Positions 42,064 to 51,600 are shown, numbered from the stretch's first letter. The stretch: 64,000 nucleotides of DNA from Haliea sp040221975 (GCA_040221975.1 JAVJWR010000033.1:124001-188000); one strand, 5' to 3'. Numbers and translations are program-made. Notes: generated by a model from the letters alone, not told the origin.

Positions 42064-43086
42064 ATGCCCGATTTTCGTTTGTTCACTCTGCGCGGCCTGC
42101 TGGCCGCGTTCTGCCTTTTGCTCTGGTCCATGTCCCTGCAGGCAGAAACGACACCTGCCGAGAGCGCTGCCAGCGGCTTTTACCCGCTGCCGGATCCCGA
42201 TGAGCATGTGGTTGGCCGGCCCCGAACCACGGTAGCCTCGGACGAGGATACCCTGGTTCTGATTGGTCGCCGTTTCCGGACCGGCTACGGCGCGATTCGC
42301 GCGGCCAATCCGCTGGTGGATTCCTGGATGCCCCGCGAGGGTACAGAAGTCTTGCTGCCGACCTGGCACATTCTGCCGGAAGCGCCCAGGGAAGGGATCG
42401 TGATCAATACGGCAGAAATGCGCCTGTACCATTTCGAGGGGGCCAAGGGGGAGCGACCGGCGCGGGTGGGAGTCTATGCCATCAGTATCGGTCGCGATGG
42501 CCGCGAAACACCGCTCAGTGCGGCCCGGGTTACCCGCAAGGCGGAAAATCCTACCTGGTATCCCACCGAGAGCATCCGCAGGGAGCGCGCCGAGCGCGGC
42601 GAGCCGGTACCGGCGGTGGTGCCGCCCGGTCCCGCCAACCCCCTGGGAACCCGCGCCCTGTACCTCAACCTCCCGGCCTACCTGATCCACGGCACCAATC
42701 GCGAGCTCGGTATCGGCATGCCGGTGACCGCGGGCTGTGTGCGCATGTATCCGGAAGACATAGAATATCTCTACGATCGGGTTCCGGTGGGCAGCAAGGT
42801 CGAGATTGTCCACCAGCCGGTCAAGGCCGGGTGGTCAGGTGATGTGCTCTACGTCGAGTCGCACGACCCACTTGAAGGGTTGGAGCTGACGCCGGAAGAC
42901 CGGCTGCAGCAGCTGCGCGCGGCCATTGCCCGTACAGTGAGCGATCGGGCGGACTTTACCGTGGACTGGGACAGAGTACGGGAAGCGGTGCTGGAGTCGA
43001 CCGGTGTGCCGGTGCCGGTAGGACCGATCTGGCTGGTGGATGAAGCGCTGGGGCAGGTAGATGATACTGCAACCCCGGCAGGCTGA
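42064..43086 (+). CDS. L,D-transpeptidase, ErfK/YbiS type
   Basis: The 340-residue periplasmic enzyme has a signal peptide (GLLAAFCLLLWSMSLQA), a LysM-like wall-binding segment about residues 55-105 (SDEDTLVLIGRRFRTGYGAIRAANP) and a YkuD domain. The catalytic site includes 'YLIHGTNRELGIG' and the nucleophile Cys225 in GCVRMYPEDIEYLY. This layout is that of the Lpp-attaching enzymes ErfK, YbiS and YcfS of E. coli. It stands 63 bases from, and converges with, a small Lys-terminated lipoprotein gene, the type of substrate such enzymes use. It is the first of four L,D-transpeptidases in this stretch. Confidence 0.93.
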   Translation: MPDFRLFTLRGLLAAFCLLLWSMSLQAETTPAESAASGFYPLPDPDEHVVGRPRTTVASDEDTLVLIGRRFRTGYGAIRAANPLVDSWMPREGTEVLLPTWHILPEAPREGIVINTAEMRLYHFEGAKGERPARVGVYAISIGRDGRETPLSAARVTRKAENPTWYPTESIRRERAERGEPVPAVVPPGPANPLGTRALYLNLPAYLIHGTNRELGIGMPVTAGCVRMYPEDIEYLYDRVPVGSKVEIVHQPVKAGWSGDVLYVESHDPLEGLELTPEDRLQQLRAAIARTVSDRADFTVDWDRVREAVLESTGVPVPVGPIWLVDEALGQVDDTATPAG

Positions 43087-43149
43087 GAGCCGGTTGGGGA
43101 GAGGGAAGCCCGGCGGGGGGCTGGCCGCCCGCCGGACAACCCACTGGGC

Positions 43150-43410
43150 TTACTTCTGCATTGAAGTTTTGAACGCGCGATCGATCTTGCTGTTGGCTTC
43201 TTCGGCGCTGCGCTTGGCTTCCTCTGCGGTGCGCTTGGCATCATTGGCGGTGCGTTCGGCACTGGCCGCGGTCTGCTTGGCTTCGTCGGCAGAGCGCTGC
43301 GCTGCTTCGGCGATGCTGCGAACTTCGTCGATTTGTGAAGTGCTGGCACAACCGGTTGCCAGAGCGGCGAATGCGGTGATGGCTACAGCCTTGATGAGCG
43401 TGGATTTCAT
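43150..43410 (-). CDS. Lpp/OprI-like alanine-zipper lipoprotein
   Basis: The 86-residue protein starts at the ATG at 43410, which has a strong AAGGAG site. A lipoprotein signal with lipobox ATGC (Cys about residue 22) is followed by about 60 residues of Ala/Glu/Lys heptads (AAQRSADEAKQTA, ANDAKRTAEEAKRSA), as in OprI and Braun lipoprotein trimers. The C-terminus is TSMQK, so the last residue is lysine, the residue through which Lpp is cross-linked to peptidoglycan by L,D-transpeptidases. It sits between two L,D-transpeptidase genes. It anchors the outer membrane to the wall by inference. Confidence 0.88.
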   Translation of the reverse strand: MKSTLIKAVAITAFAALATGCASTSQIDEVRSIAEAAQRSADEAKQTAASAERTANDAKRTAEEAKRSAEEANSKIDRAFKTSMQK

Positions 43411-43479
43411 GGTATTACTCCTTGAGCAGGGTTGGCCTGTCAGTCTAAGAAGCCACAAAGTGGCGGGTCACGTGCAAAC

Positions 43480-43513
43480 TTCGAACTCCCGACCTCAGGT
43501 CCTGTGAGTCGAA
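43480..43513. repeat. Imperfect palindrome, possible tRNA relic
   Basis: TTCGAACTC ... GAGTCGAA (one bulge) encloses GACCT-C-AGGTC. On the minus strand the surrounding bases 43463-43531 contain TTCGAA preceded by GGGAG and end in GCCA, which resembles the 3' half of a tRNA. The T stem does not pair (GGGAG against TTTGC), and no D arm or acceptor can be closed, so it is not a working tRNA. Confidence 0.35.
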
Positions 43514-43550
43514 CCTGTCTAAATTACCATTGCCGGAGCATTGCAAACCA

Positions 43551-44042
43551 GTGAGTAGAGCATCGATTTTATGGATTTGTGCATTTTTCCTGATTTTTTC
43601 GGTGCCAGAGGCGGCCTGGGCCTTCTCCCGGGTCGACACGGTGCTGGTTGTGAAGTCCGAACGGATGCTGTACCTCAAGTCCAACGGCGAGATCTTGCGC
43701 CGCTATCCGGTGGCACTGGGTCCGGTGCCGTGGGGGCACAAGCTGCAGGAGGGCGATGAGCGCACACCGGAGGGCCGTTATATCCTGGACTACAAGAATT
43801 CGGAAAGCCGGTTCTACAAGTCCATCCGCGTCTCCTACCCCAATCTTCGCGACCGCCTGCGGGCCGAGCAGCTGGGTGTCGATCCCGGGGGCAATATCAT
43901 GATCCACGGCCAACCCGAGGGCGCGGAGGAGGGTGCCCAGCTGTTCAACTGGACTGATGGCTGCATTGCCGTGAGCAACGAACACATGGATGAAATCTGG
44001 CAGCTGGTGACGGTTGGAACACCGATCGAAATTTTGCCCTGA
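43551..44042 (+). CDS. L,D-transpeptidase family protein, YafK type
   Basis: This is a 163-residue protein when started at the GTG at 43551, which gives a clean signal peptide (ILWICAFFLIFSVPEAAWA); a TTG at 43530 adds seven residues. The single YkuD domain has LVVKSERMLYLKSNG at the start, 'MIHGQPEG' and the nucleophile Cys138 in WTDGCIAVSNEHMDEIW. Small enzymes of this kind (YafK/DpaA type) can cleave the Lpp-peptidoglycan bond in E. coli rather than form it. It lies 140 bases from the lipoprotein gene, divergently. Confidence 0.9.
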   Translation: MSRASILWICAFFLIFSVPEAAWAFSRVDTVLVVKSERMLYLKSNGEILRRYPVALGPVPWGHKLQEGDERTPEGRYILDYKNSESRFYKSIRVSYPNLRDRLRAEQLGVDPGGNIMIHGQPEGAEEGAQLFNWTDGCIAVSNEHMDEIWQLVTVGTPIEILP

Positions 44043-44052
44043 AAGGTCCCGC

Positions 44053-45717
44053 TCAGAAAGTGGGGCAGTTTGGCGGTAGTGCCAAAGGGGGGTGCGGGCG
44101 AGCACTGATTGCGGCCGCCAGGACCTCATCCCTGGCATAGCTGTCGGGGCGCAAGACCAGTGTCCCGCTGCTGTCCAGGTCCGCAGTCCAGTAATCCATC
44201 AGCAAGGGCACCGGCGCCAGCAGCGCCAGGTCGCTGGTTGCGCCGCTCGCGAGTCGCTCGGCGAACGCGGTCTGGTCAAACTGGTTGTTGCTGCGCAGCA
44301 GTTGTTCCACCAACGTCAGCACATCTTCCACGCGCACGCATCCCGAGCTGTCGGTACGCTGGGCGCGGGCGAACAGTTGTTTGCTGGGGGTATCGTGCAG
44401 ATAAACACTGAACGGGTTGGGAAAGCGGATTGCGACCTGTCCCAGGGCATTGTCGGTGCCCGGTTGCTGGCGCAGGACGATGGCGCCGGGACGACGCCAG
44501 TCCACCGTCGCCGGGTCCAGTTCTTGCCCCTGCGCGTCCAGCACTTGCAGCTTCTGCTGGGCAAGGTATTCCGGATTGGCCCGGATCGCAGGCAGCTTGT
44601 CCTGACGCAGGATGGTCGGTGGCACCGTCCAGTGCGGGTTCAGGGTGAAGTGGCTGACCGCGGAGCGCAGGGATGGGGTCTGGCGCAGGCTCCGGCCCAC
44701 GGTGCTGCGGGCGCCCCATCGCAGCTCGTCGTCACGGTAGTAGCGGATTTCCGCGGCGGCGATATCGACGACGATCTGGTGCGGCAGCTGTTCCTGACCC
44801 AGCCAGCGCCAGCGCTCCAGATTGGCGCGCAGCCGGGCGCTGCGCCGTTCGCGGGTCTCATTGAGTGCCGCCAGCGTGGCCGGTCCGACCAGTCCGTCCA
44901 CGGCCAGAGCATGCCGGCGCTGAAAGGATTCCACGGCCTGCACCAGCAGAGGGTCGTAGTTGAGGGATACCGCAGATGTTGCGGCATCCGGCAGATAGTA
45001 CCCGGCCTGCAGGCGCGCCCTGAGCAGGGGAACCCGCGGGTCGCTCTGGCCCGGTCGGAGCAGCGCCCCTCGGGGCACCTCTGGCCAGGGCTCTGCGGTC
45101 AATTCGGCAAGCAGTTCCCGGAGTGCCTCTCTCAGGGCACGGTATACCGGCAGGTCAGGACGCGCCGCTGCCAGGGCGGCTGCGGGATTGGCGGCCAACG
45201 CATTGGCGCTGCCGAGCAGCGTCTGTCGCTGTTCCGCTGTGGTCGCCGGACGCAGGCGCCACAGCGGCTCGACCGTCTCACGGTCCAGGGCGCCAAAGCG
45301 CAGGTCCAGCTGCGCCTGCAGCCAGACCGCAGTGCGAGCCAGCTCGCGGCATGGATCGCCAGCCGTCGCCGCAGCCGGCACCTGTTCCAGGTACCAGGCG
45401 GGGTCGAGACCGTCGTCGACCAGGCTGGCAAGCGCTGCTTCCCAGGCCCGTTCGGCACTGGTACTGGACCAGAGGGGACGGTAGTCCCGGGCGGCATAAA
45501 ACCGAGCGAGCTCCGCCAGGGTCAGCGGCCCGCTGGCGAGATCATCTTGGCTGGCCGGGAGCGCCGGGGTCAGTAGCGCCTGCAGCGTGTCTGCTGCGGG
45601 TGACGCGACCGCGAACGCTGCGCCACTGACGCCTGCGGCGAGCCAGAGCAACAGCCCCCAGGCCGCAATGATCTGCTGGCCATTTTTGCGGCGATGGGTT
45701 AACCTGTTGTTTTCCAT
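44053..45717 (-). CDS. L,D-transpeptidase of the YcbB/LdtD type
   Basis: The 554-residue protein starts at the ATG at 45717, so that a signal peptide or anchor (IIAAWGLLLWLAAGVSGAAFA) is N-terminal. It has an N-terminal scaffold, a peptidoglycan-binding domain (FQRRHALAVDGLVGPATLAALN about residues 265-290) and a YkuD domain with 'YLHDTPSKQLFARAQR' and nucleophile Cys460 in SSGCVRVEDVL. YcbB-type enzymes make 3-3 peptidoglycan cross-links and can give beta-lactam tolerance. It is convergent with the YafK-type gene and divergent from the YkuD_2-type gene, whose start codon lies only 14 bases away. Confidence 0.95.
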   Translation of the reverse strand: MENNRLTHRRKNGQQIIAAWGLLLWLAAGVSGAAFAVASPAADTLQALLTPALPASQDDLASGPLTLAELARFYAARDYRPLWSSTSAERAWEAALASLVDDGLDPAWYLEQVPAAATAGDPCRELARTAVWLQAQLDLRFGALDRETVEPLWRLRPATTAEQRQTLLGSANALAANPAAALAAARPDLPVYRALREALRELLAELTAEPWPEVPRGALLRPGQSDPRVPLLRARLQAGYYLPDAATSAVSLNYDPLLVQAVESFQRRHALAVDGLVGPATLAALNETRERRSARLRANLERWRWLGQEQLPHQIVVDIAAAEIRYYRDDELRWGARSTVGRSLRQTPSLRSAVSHFTLNPHWTVPPTILRQDKLPAIRANPEYLAQQKLQVLDAQGQELDPATVDWRRPGAIVLRQQPGTDNALGQVAIRFPNPFSVYLHDTPSKQLFARAQRTDSSGCVRVEDVLTLVEQLLRSNNQFDQTAFAERLASGATSDLALLAPVPLLMDYWTADLDSSGTLVLRPDSYARDEVLAAAISARPHPPLALPPNCPTF

Positions 45718-45731
45718 ACGGAAAGCATAAC

Positions 45732-46433
45732 ATGCGCGGGAGCATGACACGCCTGTTTCTGACCCTTTTCTGCTCCATTGCAGTAATCGCCCTGCCATTG
45801 CCTGCGACTGCATCATCCAGCACCAACTTGGCAAGAGAACTCCTCGAGCTGGCCCCGACGCTTGATCGCAAGGTCCTGCAGCGTGCCGTTGCGGCCATGG
45901 AGTGCGCGCTGGATCAGGGTGCGGATGATGCCGAGCGCCTGGCGATCATCGACTTTTCGCTGCCTTCAAGCGAGCAGCGACTGTGGATTTTCGACCTTGA
46001 GAGCAGGGCCTTGCTGCTGCATGAGCTGGTTGCTCACGGCCAGGGGTCGGGCCAGAACCTGGCATCGGAGTTTTCCAACGTCTCCGGCAGTCACCAGTCC
46101 AGCATCGGCCTGTTTCGCACCAGCGAGAGTTACTACGGGCGCCACGGCTATTCCCTGCGCATGGACGGACTGGAGCCAGGCGTCAATGATCTCGCTCGCG
46201 ACCGCGCTATCGTGATCCACGGCGCGGATTACGTTGACCCGGCCTGGATCGACCGCCAGGGCCGCATCGGCCGCAGCCTGGGCTGTCCGGCGGTGCGCCA
46301 GGAAGTCGCCGGGCAAGTGGTCGATACGCTCAAGAACGGCCAGTTCCTGTTTTCCTGGTATCCCGATCCCGAGTGGCTGGCCAGTTCCAGTTATCTGAAC
46401 TGCCAGTCCCGTTCCATCGCCAGCTTGCAGTAG
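45732..46433 (+). CDS. Murein L,D-transpeptidase catalytic-domain protein (YkuD_2 type)
   Basis: The 233-residue protein has a signal peptide (LFLTLFCSIAVIALPLPATASS) and the YkuD_2 domain: 'SIGLFRTSESYYGRHGYSLRMDGLEPG', catalytic His in IVIHGADYV, and Cys185 in GRSLGCPAV. This is a separate family from the other three. The exact reaction in the wall is unknown. It may be a carboxypeptidase-like or 3-3 linking enzyme. Its ATG is 14 bases from the divergent YcbB-type start, so the promoters must overlap or lie inside the opposite gene. Confidence 0.9.
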   Translation: MRGSMTRLFLTLFCSIAVIALPLPATASSSTNLARELLELAPTLDRKVLQRAVAAMECALDQGADDAERLAIIDFSLPSSEQRLWIFDLESRALLLHELVAHGQGSGQNLASEFSNVSGSHQSSIGLFRTSESYYGRHGYSLRMDGLEPGVNDLARDRAIVIHGADYVDPAWIDRQGRIGRSLGCPAVRQEVAGQVVDTLKNGQFLFSWYPDPEWLASSSYLNCQSRSIASLQ

Positions 46434-46481
46434 CCGCAGGCCCTTGGACGCTGATCCCAGCCCGTGCCCGGGAGCGCAAGC

Positions 46482-47696
46482 ATGAGTGATCGTTTCGTCT
46501 GGGGCTGGACCCAGGTGCTTGTCGCCTTCCTGATCCAGGGCATCGGCTCCGGCAGCCTGATGTACGCCTACAGCGTGGTTGTGGTGCCGTTCGCCGAAAC
46601 CTTCGCGCCCAGTCGCATGACATTGATGCTGGGTATGACCTTCATGATCCTGGGCAGCGGCCTGCTGTCACCCTGGCTAGGCGTGGCGATAGACCGCAAG
46701 CCCCTGCGCCTGTTGCTCGGGGGCGCGATTCTCGCGGTTGCCAGCGGTTTCCTGCTGCTCTCGCTGACTACCGCAATCTGGCAGATGCCGGCAATTTACC
46801 TGCTGTGCATGTCCTTCGGCCTGGTGTTGCTGGGGCCACTGGCGGCGTCCACTCTGGTGTCGCGCTGGTTTCTGCGCCGCCGCGGGCTGGCGCTGGGGAT
46901 AGCGGCCATGGGCACCTCCTTTGGCGGATTCCTGTTTCCCCCTCTGATCCAGTGGCTGGTCGACGCCATGGAGTGGCGCCTGGCATTCCGCCTGCTGGCC
47001 CTGGTCATCGCTGCGCTGGTGCTCCCGGTGTGGCTGCTGACGGTGGACCGCCCCGGCGACAGGGGCCTGTATCCCGATGGTGCGCGGATACCGCCGGCAG
47101 CTGCGGGCGAGGCCGGAGATCTCGTGTTCAGCTCCACCCACGCCATTGTTCGCAACCGCAGCTTCTGGGTTGTCGCGGCTATCGTCAGCGTGCTCTTTGG
47201 CGCCTTTACGGCCACCCTCGGCAACCTGGTGCCTTTCGCCCTGGATGCAGGCGTCAGCGCTGACCTCGGTGCACTGCTGATTTCCAATATTGCCTTGATG
47301 GCAATCCCGGGTACCCTGGTGTTTGGCTGGCTGGCGGATCGCATGGACGTGCGCCTGGCGTTGGCGATGGTGGTTGCCGTCGTCGCCGCAGGCCTCGCCT
47401 GCCTGTTCGGTGAGCCGTCCTACGTCCGCATGGTGGCGGGCAGCCTGCTGGTGGGCCTGGGTGGTGGCGGCATGATCCCCGTGTGGAGCGCACTGCTGGC
47501 GGGCGTGTTTGGCCCCGCCAACTACGGCCGGGTGATGGGGCTGATGAATCCCGTGCTGATGCCGTTCAATCTGCTGGCCCCGCCGCTGGCGGGCTGGGTC
47601 CAGGACGTGGCTGGCAGCTATCACTGGGCCTTCGTCCTGTTCGCCGGCCTGATGCTGGCCAGCCTGGCGCTGGTGCCCCTGATCGAAAAGCGCTAG
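46482..47696 (+). CDS. MFS transporter
   Basis: The 404-residue protein has about 12 membrane segments. Hydrophobic runs alternate with the MFS loop patterns, including 'GVAIDRKPLRLLLGG' (loop 2-3 motif A, Gly-x-x-x-Asp-Arg-x-x) and 'GWLADRMDVRLALAM' (motif A repeat). It resembles the monocarboxylate/oxalate-formate-type exporters. The ATG at 46482 is preceded by GGGAG. Its substrate is unknown. The gene is not overlapping its neighbours and may be a separate unit. Confidence 0.9.
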   Translation: MSDRFVWGWTQVLVAFLIQGIGSGSLMYAYSVVVVPFAETFAPSRMTLMLGMTFMILGSGLLSPWLGVAIDRKPLRLLLGGAILAVASGFLLLSLTTAIWQMPAIYLLCMSFGLVLLGPLAASTLVSRWFLRRRGLALGIAAMGTSFGGFLFPPLIQWLVDAMEWRLAFRLLALVIAALVLPVWLLTVDRPGDRGLYPDGARIPPAAAGEAGDLVFSSTHAIVRNRSFWVVAAIVSVLFGAFTATLGNLVPFALDAGVSADLGALLISNIALMAIPGTLVFGWLADRMDVRLALAMVVAVVAAGLACLFGEPSYVRMVAGSLLVGLGGGGMIPVWSALLAGVFGPANYGRVMGLMNPVLMPFNLLAPPLAGWVQDVAGSYHWAFVLFAGLMLASLALVPLIEKR

Positions 47697-47770
47697 GGGC
47701 TGGTCAGGACAGTGATTCTGACTTATAAAAGCGCCTGACAACCTGATTCCCTGGTAGCGAGGGCAGCGGC

Positions 47771-48249
47771 ATGGAGTCGATAGCGGGCGTTGACAAGCAA
47801 CAGTCCGAGCTGCCCTTGGACAGCATAGACCCGGTTATCGCAAGCGTGTTGATGCCCGGAGAGCGCGTTTATTGGCAGGGCGAGTACACCCCGAAGCGTC
47901 CGGGTGCTGTTGCTTCCCTGCTGATGACCGGCGCCGTGGCCGCGGCGGCCTGGTGGTGGTTCAGCCAGACTGGCCAACTGCAGCCGATTCTGGCGCAGCT
48001 GCAGGAAAATCCCGACACCCGCAACATGATCCTGGTCCTTGCGGCAGTGCTGGTCATCGGACCCCTGATATTCAAACGCAATCGCCGGGAGCACTACGCC
48101 ATCACCAGCGAGCGCCTGCTACTGCTGCGTAAGGGCAAGATTCGGGAGGAGCCCCGACCGGGGGATATTGTGATCATCGGGCGCCCACCGATGCCCCGGT
48201 GCTGCAGGAAACCATCGACCTGATCGTGAAGTCCCTGCGCAGCGCCTGA
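47771..48249 (+). pseudogene. PH-like membrane protein gene with a 3' frameshift
   Basis: The open frame 47771-48223 gives 150 residues: an acidic N-terminus, 'PGERVYWQGEYTPKRPG', two membrane segments (VASLLMTGAVAAAAWWW and MILVLAAVLVIGPLIF) and a short 'HYAITSERLLLLRKGKI' PH-like strand pair. The last 14 residues (RPPMPRCCRKPST) look out of frame. Switching frame near 48180 gives PTDAPVLQETIDLIVKSL and ends at 48249, a more natural end. The beta strands usually expected between these parts also appear to be missing, so a small deletion with frame change is likely. A base-call error is the alternative. Confidence 0.55.
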
Positions 48250-48253
48250 CGTT

Positions 48254-48592
48254 TCAAGCCTTCTTAACGAATGCCGATTTCAGTTTCATGGCGCCGATAC
48301 CGTCGATCTTGCAATCAATGTCGTGATCGCCTTCGACCAGGCGGATATTCTTGACCCGCGTGCCGACCTTCACCACCAGGGACGAACCCTTGACCTTGAG
48401 GTCCTTGATGACCGTCACGGTATCGCCGTCTTGCAGCGGGTTGCCGTTGGCGTCCCGAAACACGGCGTCGGGCTCGGTTGCAGCCGTGTCGGCCGCGGAC
48501 CATTCGTGGCCACACTCCGGGCATACCAGCGTTGCCCTGTCCTCATAGGTGAAAGCCGAACCGCAGGCCGGGCAGGGTGGCAGTGCTGTCAT
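48254..48592 (-). CDS. yjdM: YjdM (PhnA-like) zinc-ribbon protein
   Basis: The 112-residue protein has an N-terminal zinc ribbon CPACGS...CPECGHEW (residues 8-30). The conserved C-terminal domain has 'FRDANGNPLQDGDTVTVIKDLKVKGSS', 'KVGTRVKNIRLVEGDHDIDCKIDGIGAMKLK' style segments. The name 'PhnA' is historical, as there is no phosphonoacetate hydrolase activity, and the true function is unknown. Length matches the E. coli protein. It lies just downstream of the frameshifted PH-like gene and on the opposite strand. Confidence 0.95.
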   Translation of the reverse strand: MTALPPCPACGSAFTYEDRATLVCPECGHEWSAADTAATEPDAVFRDANGNPLQDGDTVTVIKDLKVKGSSLVVKVGTRVKNIRLVEGDHDIDCKIDGIGAMKLKSAFVKKA

Positions 48593-48644
48593 GACGAATC
48601 CTTGTGGTCAGGCAGGAAAGCACAATTATCGCATACTGCAGCGA

Positions 48645-51600
48645 TCAGCTGGCCATGGTCATGAGCGAGGCATTGCCGCCTGCGGCGGTGGTGTCGATGC
48701 TCACGGACTTCTCCAGCATGGTCTGCTGCAGCAGGGTGGACGGCGTCACGCAGCTGATCAAGGGTAGAATCGGGCCGTCACGGGTCGCCAGTATCTGGGC
48801 CACTGTGTGCAGGTGGCGGCTGCGGGCGTGGACCATGGCACCGGCCAGCGCCGTATCCTGCAGTAGCTCGCGGGCTGCGGCCATTGGCTGCAGGCAGAAC
48901 AGGGAGTCGGGCAAACCCGCAGCCGTCATTGACTGCACCAGCGGCTGCCATTCCGGCAGCAGCTCCTGCGTTGCCACGCCGATGACGCTGTTGCCTGCAA
49001 CCAGTGCGGACACCGCTGCCATCAGGTATTCCCCGTTGTAGCGATCATCATCCAGCACCAGCAGCAGGCAGCCACGGGGTTCCAGGTGGAGGCTGTTGGA
49101 TTCCCCGGTCGGGCCCGGCAGAATTCTCGGTGCCGCCAGTAAACCGACCGCGAAGCGCAGTTGTTCGCGCACGGCGGCGAGGGTGTGCTCGAGTATGAGC
49201 GGATTGTCGTCCGGTCGCCGTGCGTAGCTGGCGAGAAACTGGCGCAGGATCGACACGCGCTCATTCAGGTCGCGCCGGGCCCATGAGCGGCCAGACGTGG
49301 GCGCGGCGCCCGGAGAATACATCGCTTGCTCCTGTCGGTCCGCGCCGGGCAGCGGACACTGTCCGGTGGCGTTTTCAGCTTCCTCGCCAGTGGTGACCAG
49401 ACGTGACAGGTACTGGGGGCCCCCGGCCTTGGGGCCGGTACCCGACAGGCCGCGACCGCCGAAGGGCTGCACCCCGACAATGGCGCCGATCATGTTGCGG
49501 TTGACATAGATGTTCCCGGCCTGAACCCGTTCCGCAGCGCGGCTGCAGGCCTCCTCGATACGGCTGTGGATGCCGAACGTGAGGCCAAACCCGGTCTGGT
49601 TGATCTGCTCCAGTACGTCGTCGAAGGCAGCGGCCTGATAGCGGATAATATGCACGACAGGGCCGAATACCTCCCGTTCCAGCAGCGCCAGGTTGCTGAT
49701 CTCGTAGAGGCGCGGGGCGAAAAAGGTATGCTCGCCTGGCGCGGGAATGTCGCAGCAGTGCAACAGGCGGCCAGTGGCTTCCAGGTAGCGCACGTGATCT
49801 TCCAGGCCGCCGAGGGCCTTGCGGTCTATGACCGGGCCGATATCGGTGGCAAGCAGCGCAGGGTCTCCCACCTGAAGTTCACGCATCGCGCCGATGAGCA
49901 TCTCGATTACCTTGTCGGCGATGTCCTCCTGCAGGAACAGCACCCGCAGGGCCGAGCAGCGCTGGCCGGCACTCTGGAAGCCCGAAGTGATGACATCCCG
50001 CACCACCTGCTCCGGCAGCGCGGTGGAATCCACCACCATGCAGTTCTGGCCACCGGTCTCCGCTACCAGTGGCACCGGCGCGTCAGGGCGTGCAGCCAGC
50101 TTGCGCGCAAGCCAGCTGCCAGTGGCGGTGGAGCCGGTGAACATCACCGCCTTGATTCGCGGGTCCGGCACCAGTTGCTCGCCGACGGCCTTGCCTTCTG
50201 CCACCAGCAAGGACACTGCGCCGGGCGGGAAGCCGCAGTCCTGCATCAGTTCCAGCGTGCGCACGGCGACGAGGCTGGTCTGTTCGGCAGGCTTCGCCAC
50301 CACCGTGTTGCCGGCGGCGAGGGCGGCGCTGACCTGGCCCAGGAAAATCGCCAGCGGGAAATTCCAGGGGCTGATGCAGAGCACCACGCCACGCGGTGCA
50401 AGCTTGTTCGCGTCGAATTCCGCCTCTTCGGCGCGGGCAGCGTAGTAGCGCAGGAAGTCCACCGCTTCCCGCACCTCGGCGACGCCGTCGGGAATGGTCT
50501 TGCCGGCTTCCTTGCAGCACAGCGCAATCAGTTCGTCCCGCTGCTGCTCCAGCGCTGTGGCGAGGCGGCGCAGCAGGTCTGCCCGCTCCGCGACTGGCGT
50601 CGCGGCCCAGCCCGGGAACGCGGCCTGGGCCGCTGCTGCGGCAGCTTCAATGGTGTCGGCGTCTGCCAGTGCGATGCTGCCGATCAGTTCGCTGTGGTCG
50701 GCCGGATTGCGCACTTCCTGCCGACTGCCGGTCAGGGCAGGAGTCAGGGGCAGGGTCTGCAGCCACTGCCGCATGTTCTCGCGAGCAGGCCCCAGGGTGT
50801 TGGGGTCACTGAGGTCCATGCCGGCAGCGTTGGCGCGCTCGGCGCCGTACAGGTTCACGGGGAGGGGTATATTGGGGTTGGCTTTCTGTCGCCAGCCGCG
50901 GACCGTTTCCACCGGGTCTTCCAGCAGTGCTTCCACCGGGATATTCTCGTCGACGATATTGTTGACGAAGGAGCTGTTGGCACCGTTCTCCAGCAGTCGC
51001 CGCACCAGATAGGCCAGCAGATCCGCATGCACACCCACCGGCGCGTACACCCGGCAGGGTATCTTTTCGCCGCTGACAACCTGGTCGTAGAGCGTCTCAC
51101 CCATGCCGTGCAGGCGCTGGAATTCGTAGCCGCTGCGTTCCTTGTCGAGCTCCAGGATGGTGGCGACAGTGTAGGCGTTGTGGGTCGCGAACTGCGGATA
51201 CAGGCTGTCGCGGTACGCCAGCAAGCGGGCAGCGCAGGCCTGGTAGGAGACATCGGTGCCGGCCTTGCGGGTGAATACCGGGTAGCCATCCAGGCCCTCC
51301 ACCTGGGCCAGCTTGATCTCGCTGTCCCAGTAGGCGCCCTTGACCAGGCGAACCATCATCCGGCGCCCCACCCGCAGGGTCAGCGCCCGCAGCCACTCGA
51401 TGACGAACAGGCTGCGCTTCTGGTAGGCCTGGACCGCGATGCCGAAGCCCTGCCAGTCTCCGAGTTCCGGGTCGGCAAATACCGCTTCGATAATGTCCAG
51501 CGACAGCATCAGCCGGTCTGCCTCCTCGGCATCCACGGTAAAACCGATGTCGTGCCGCATGGCTGCCATTGCCAGCGTCTTCAACCGCGGCACCATATCC

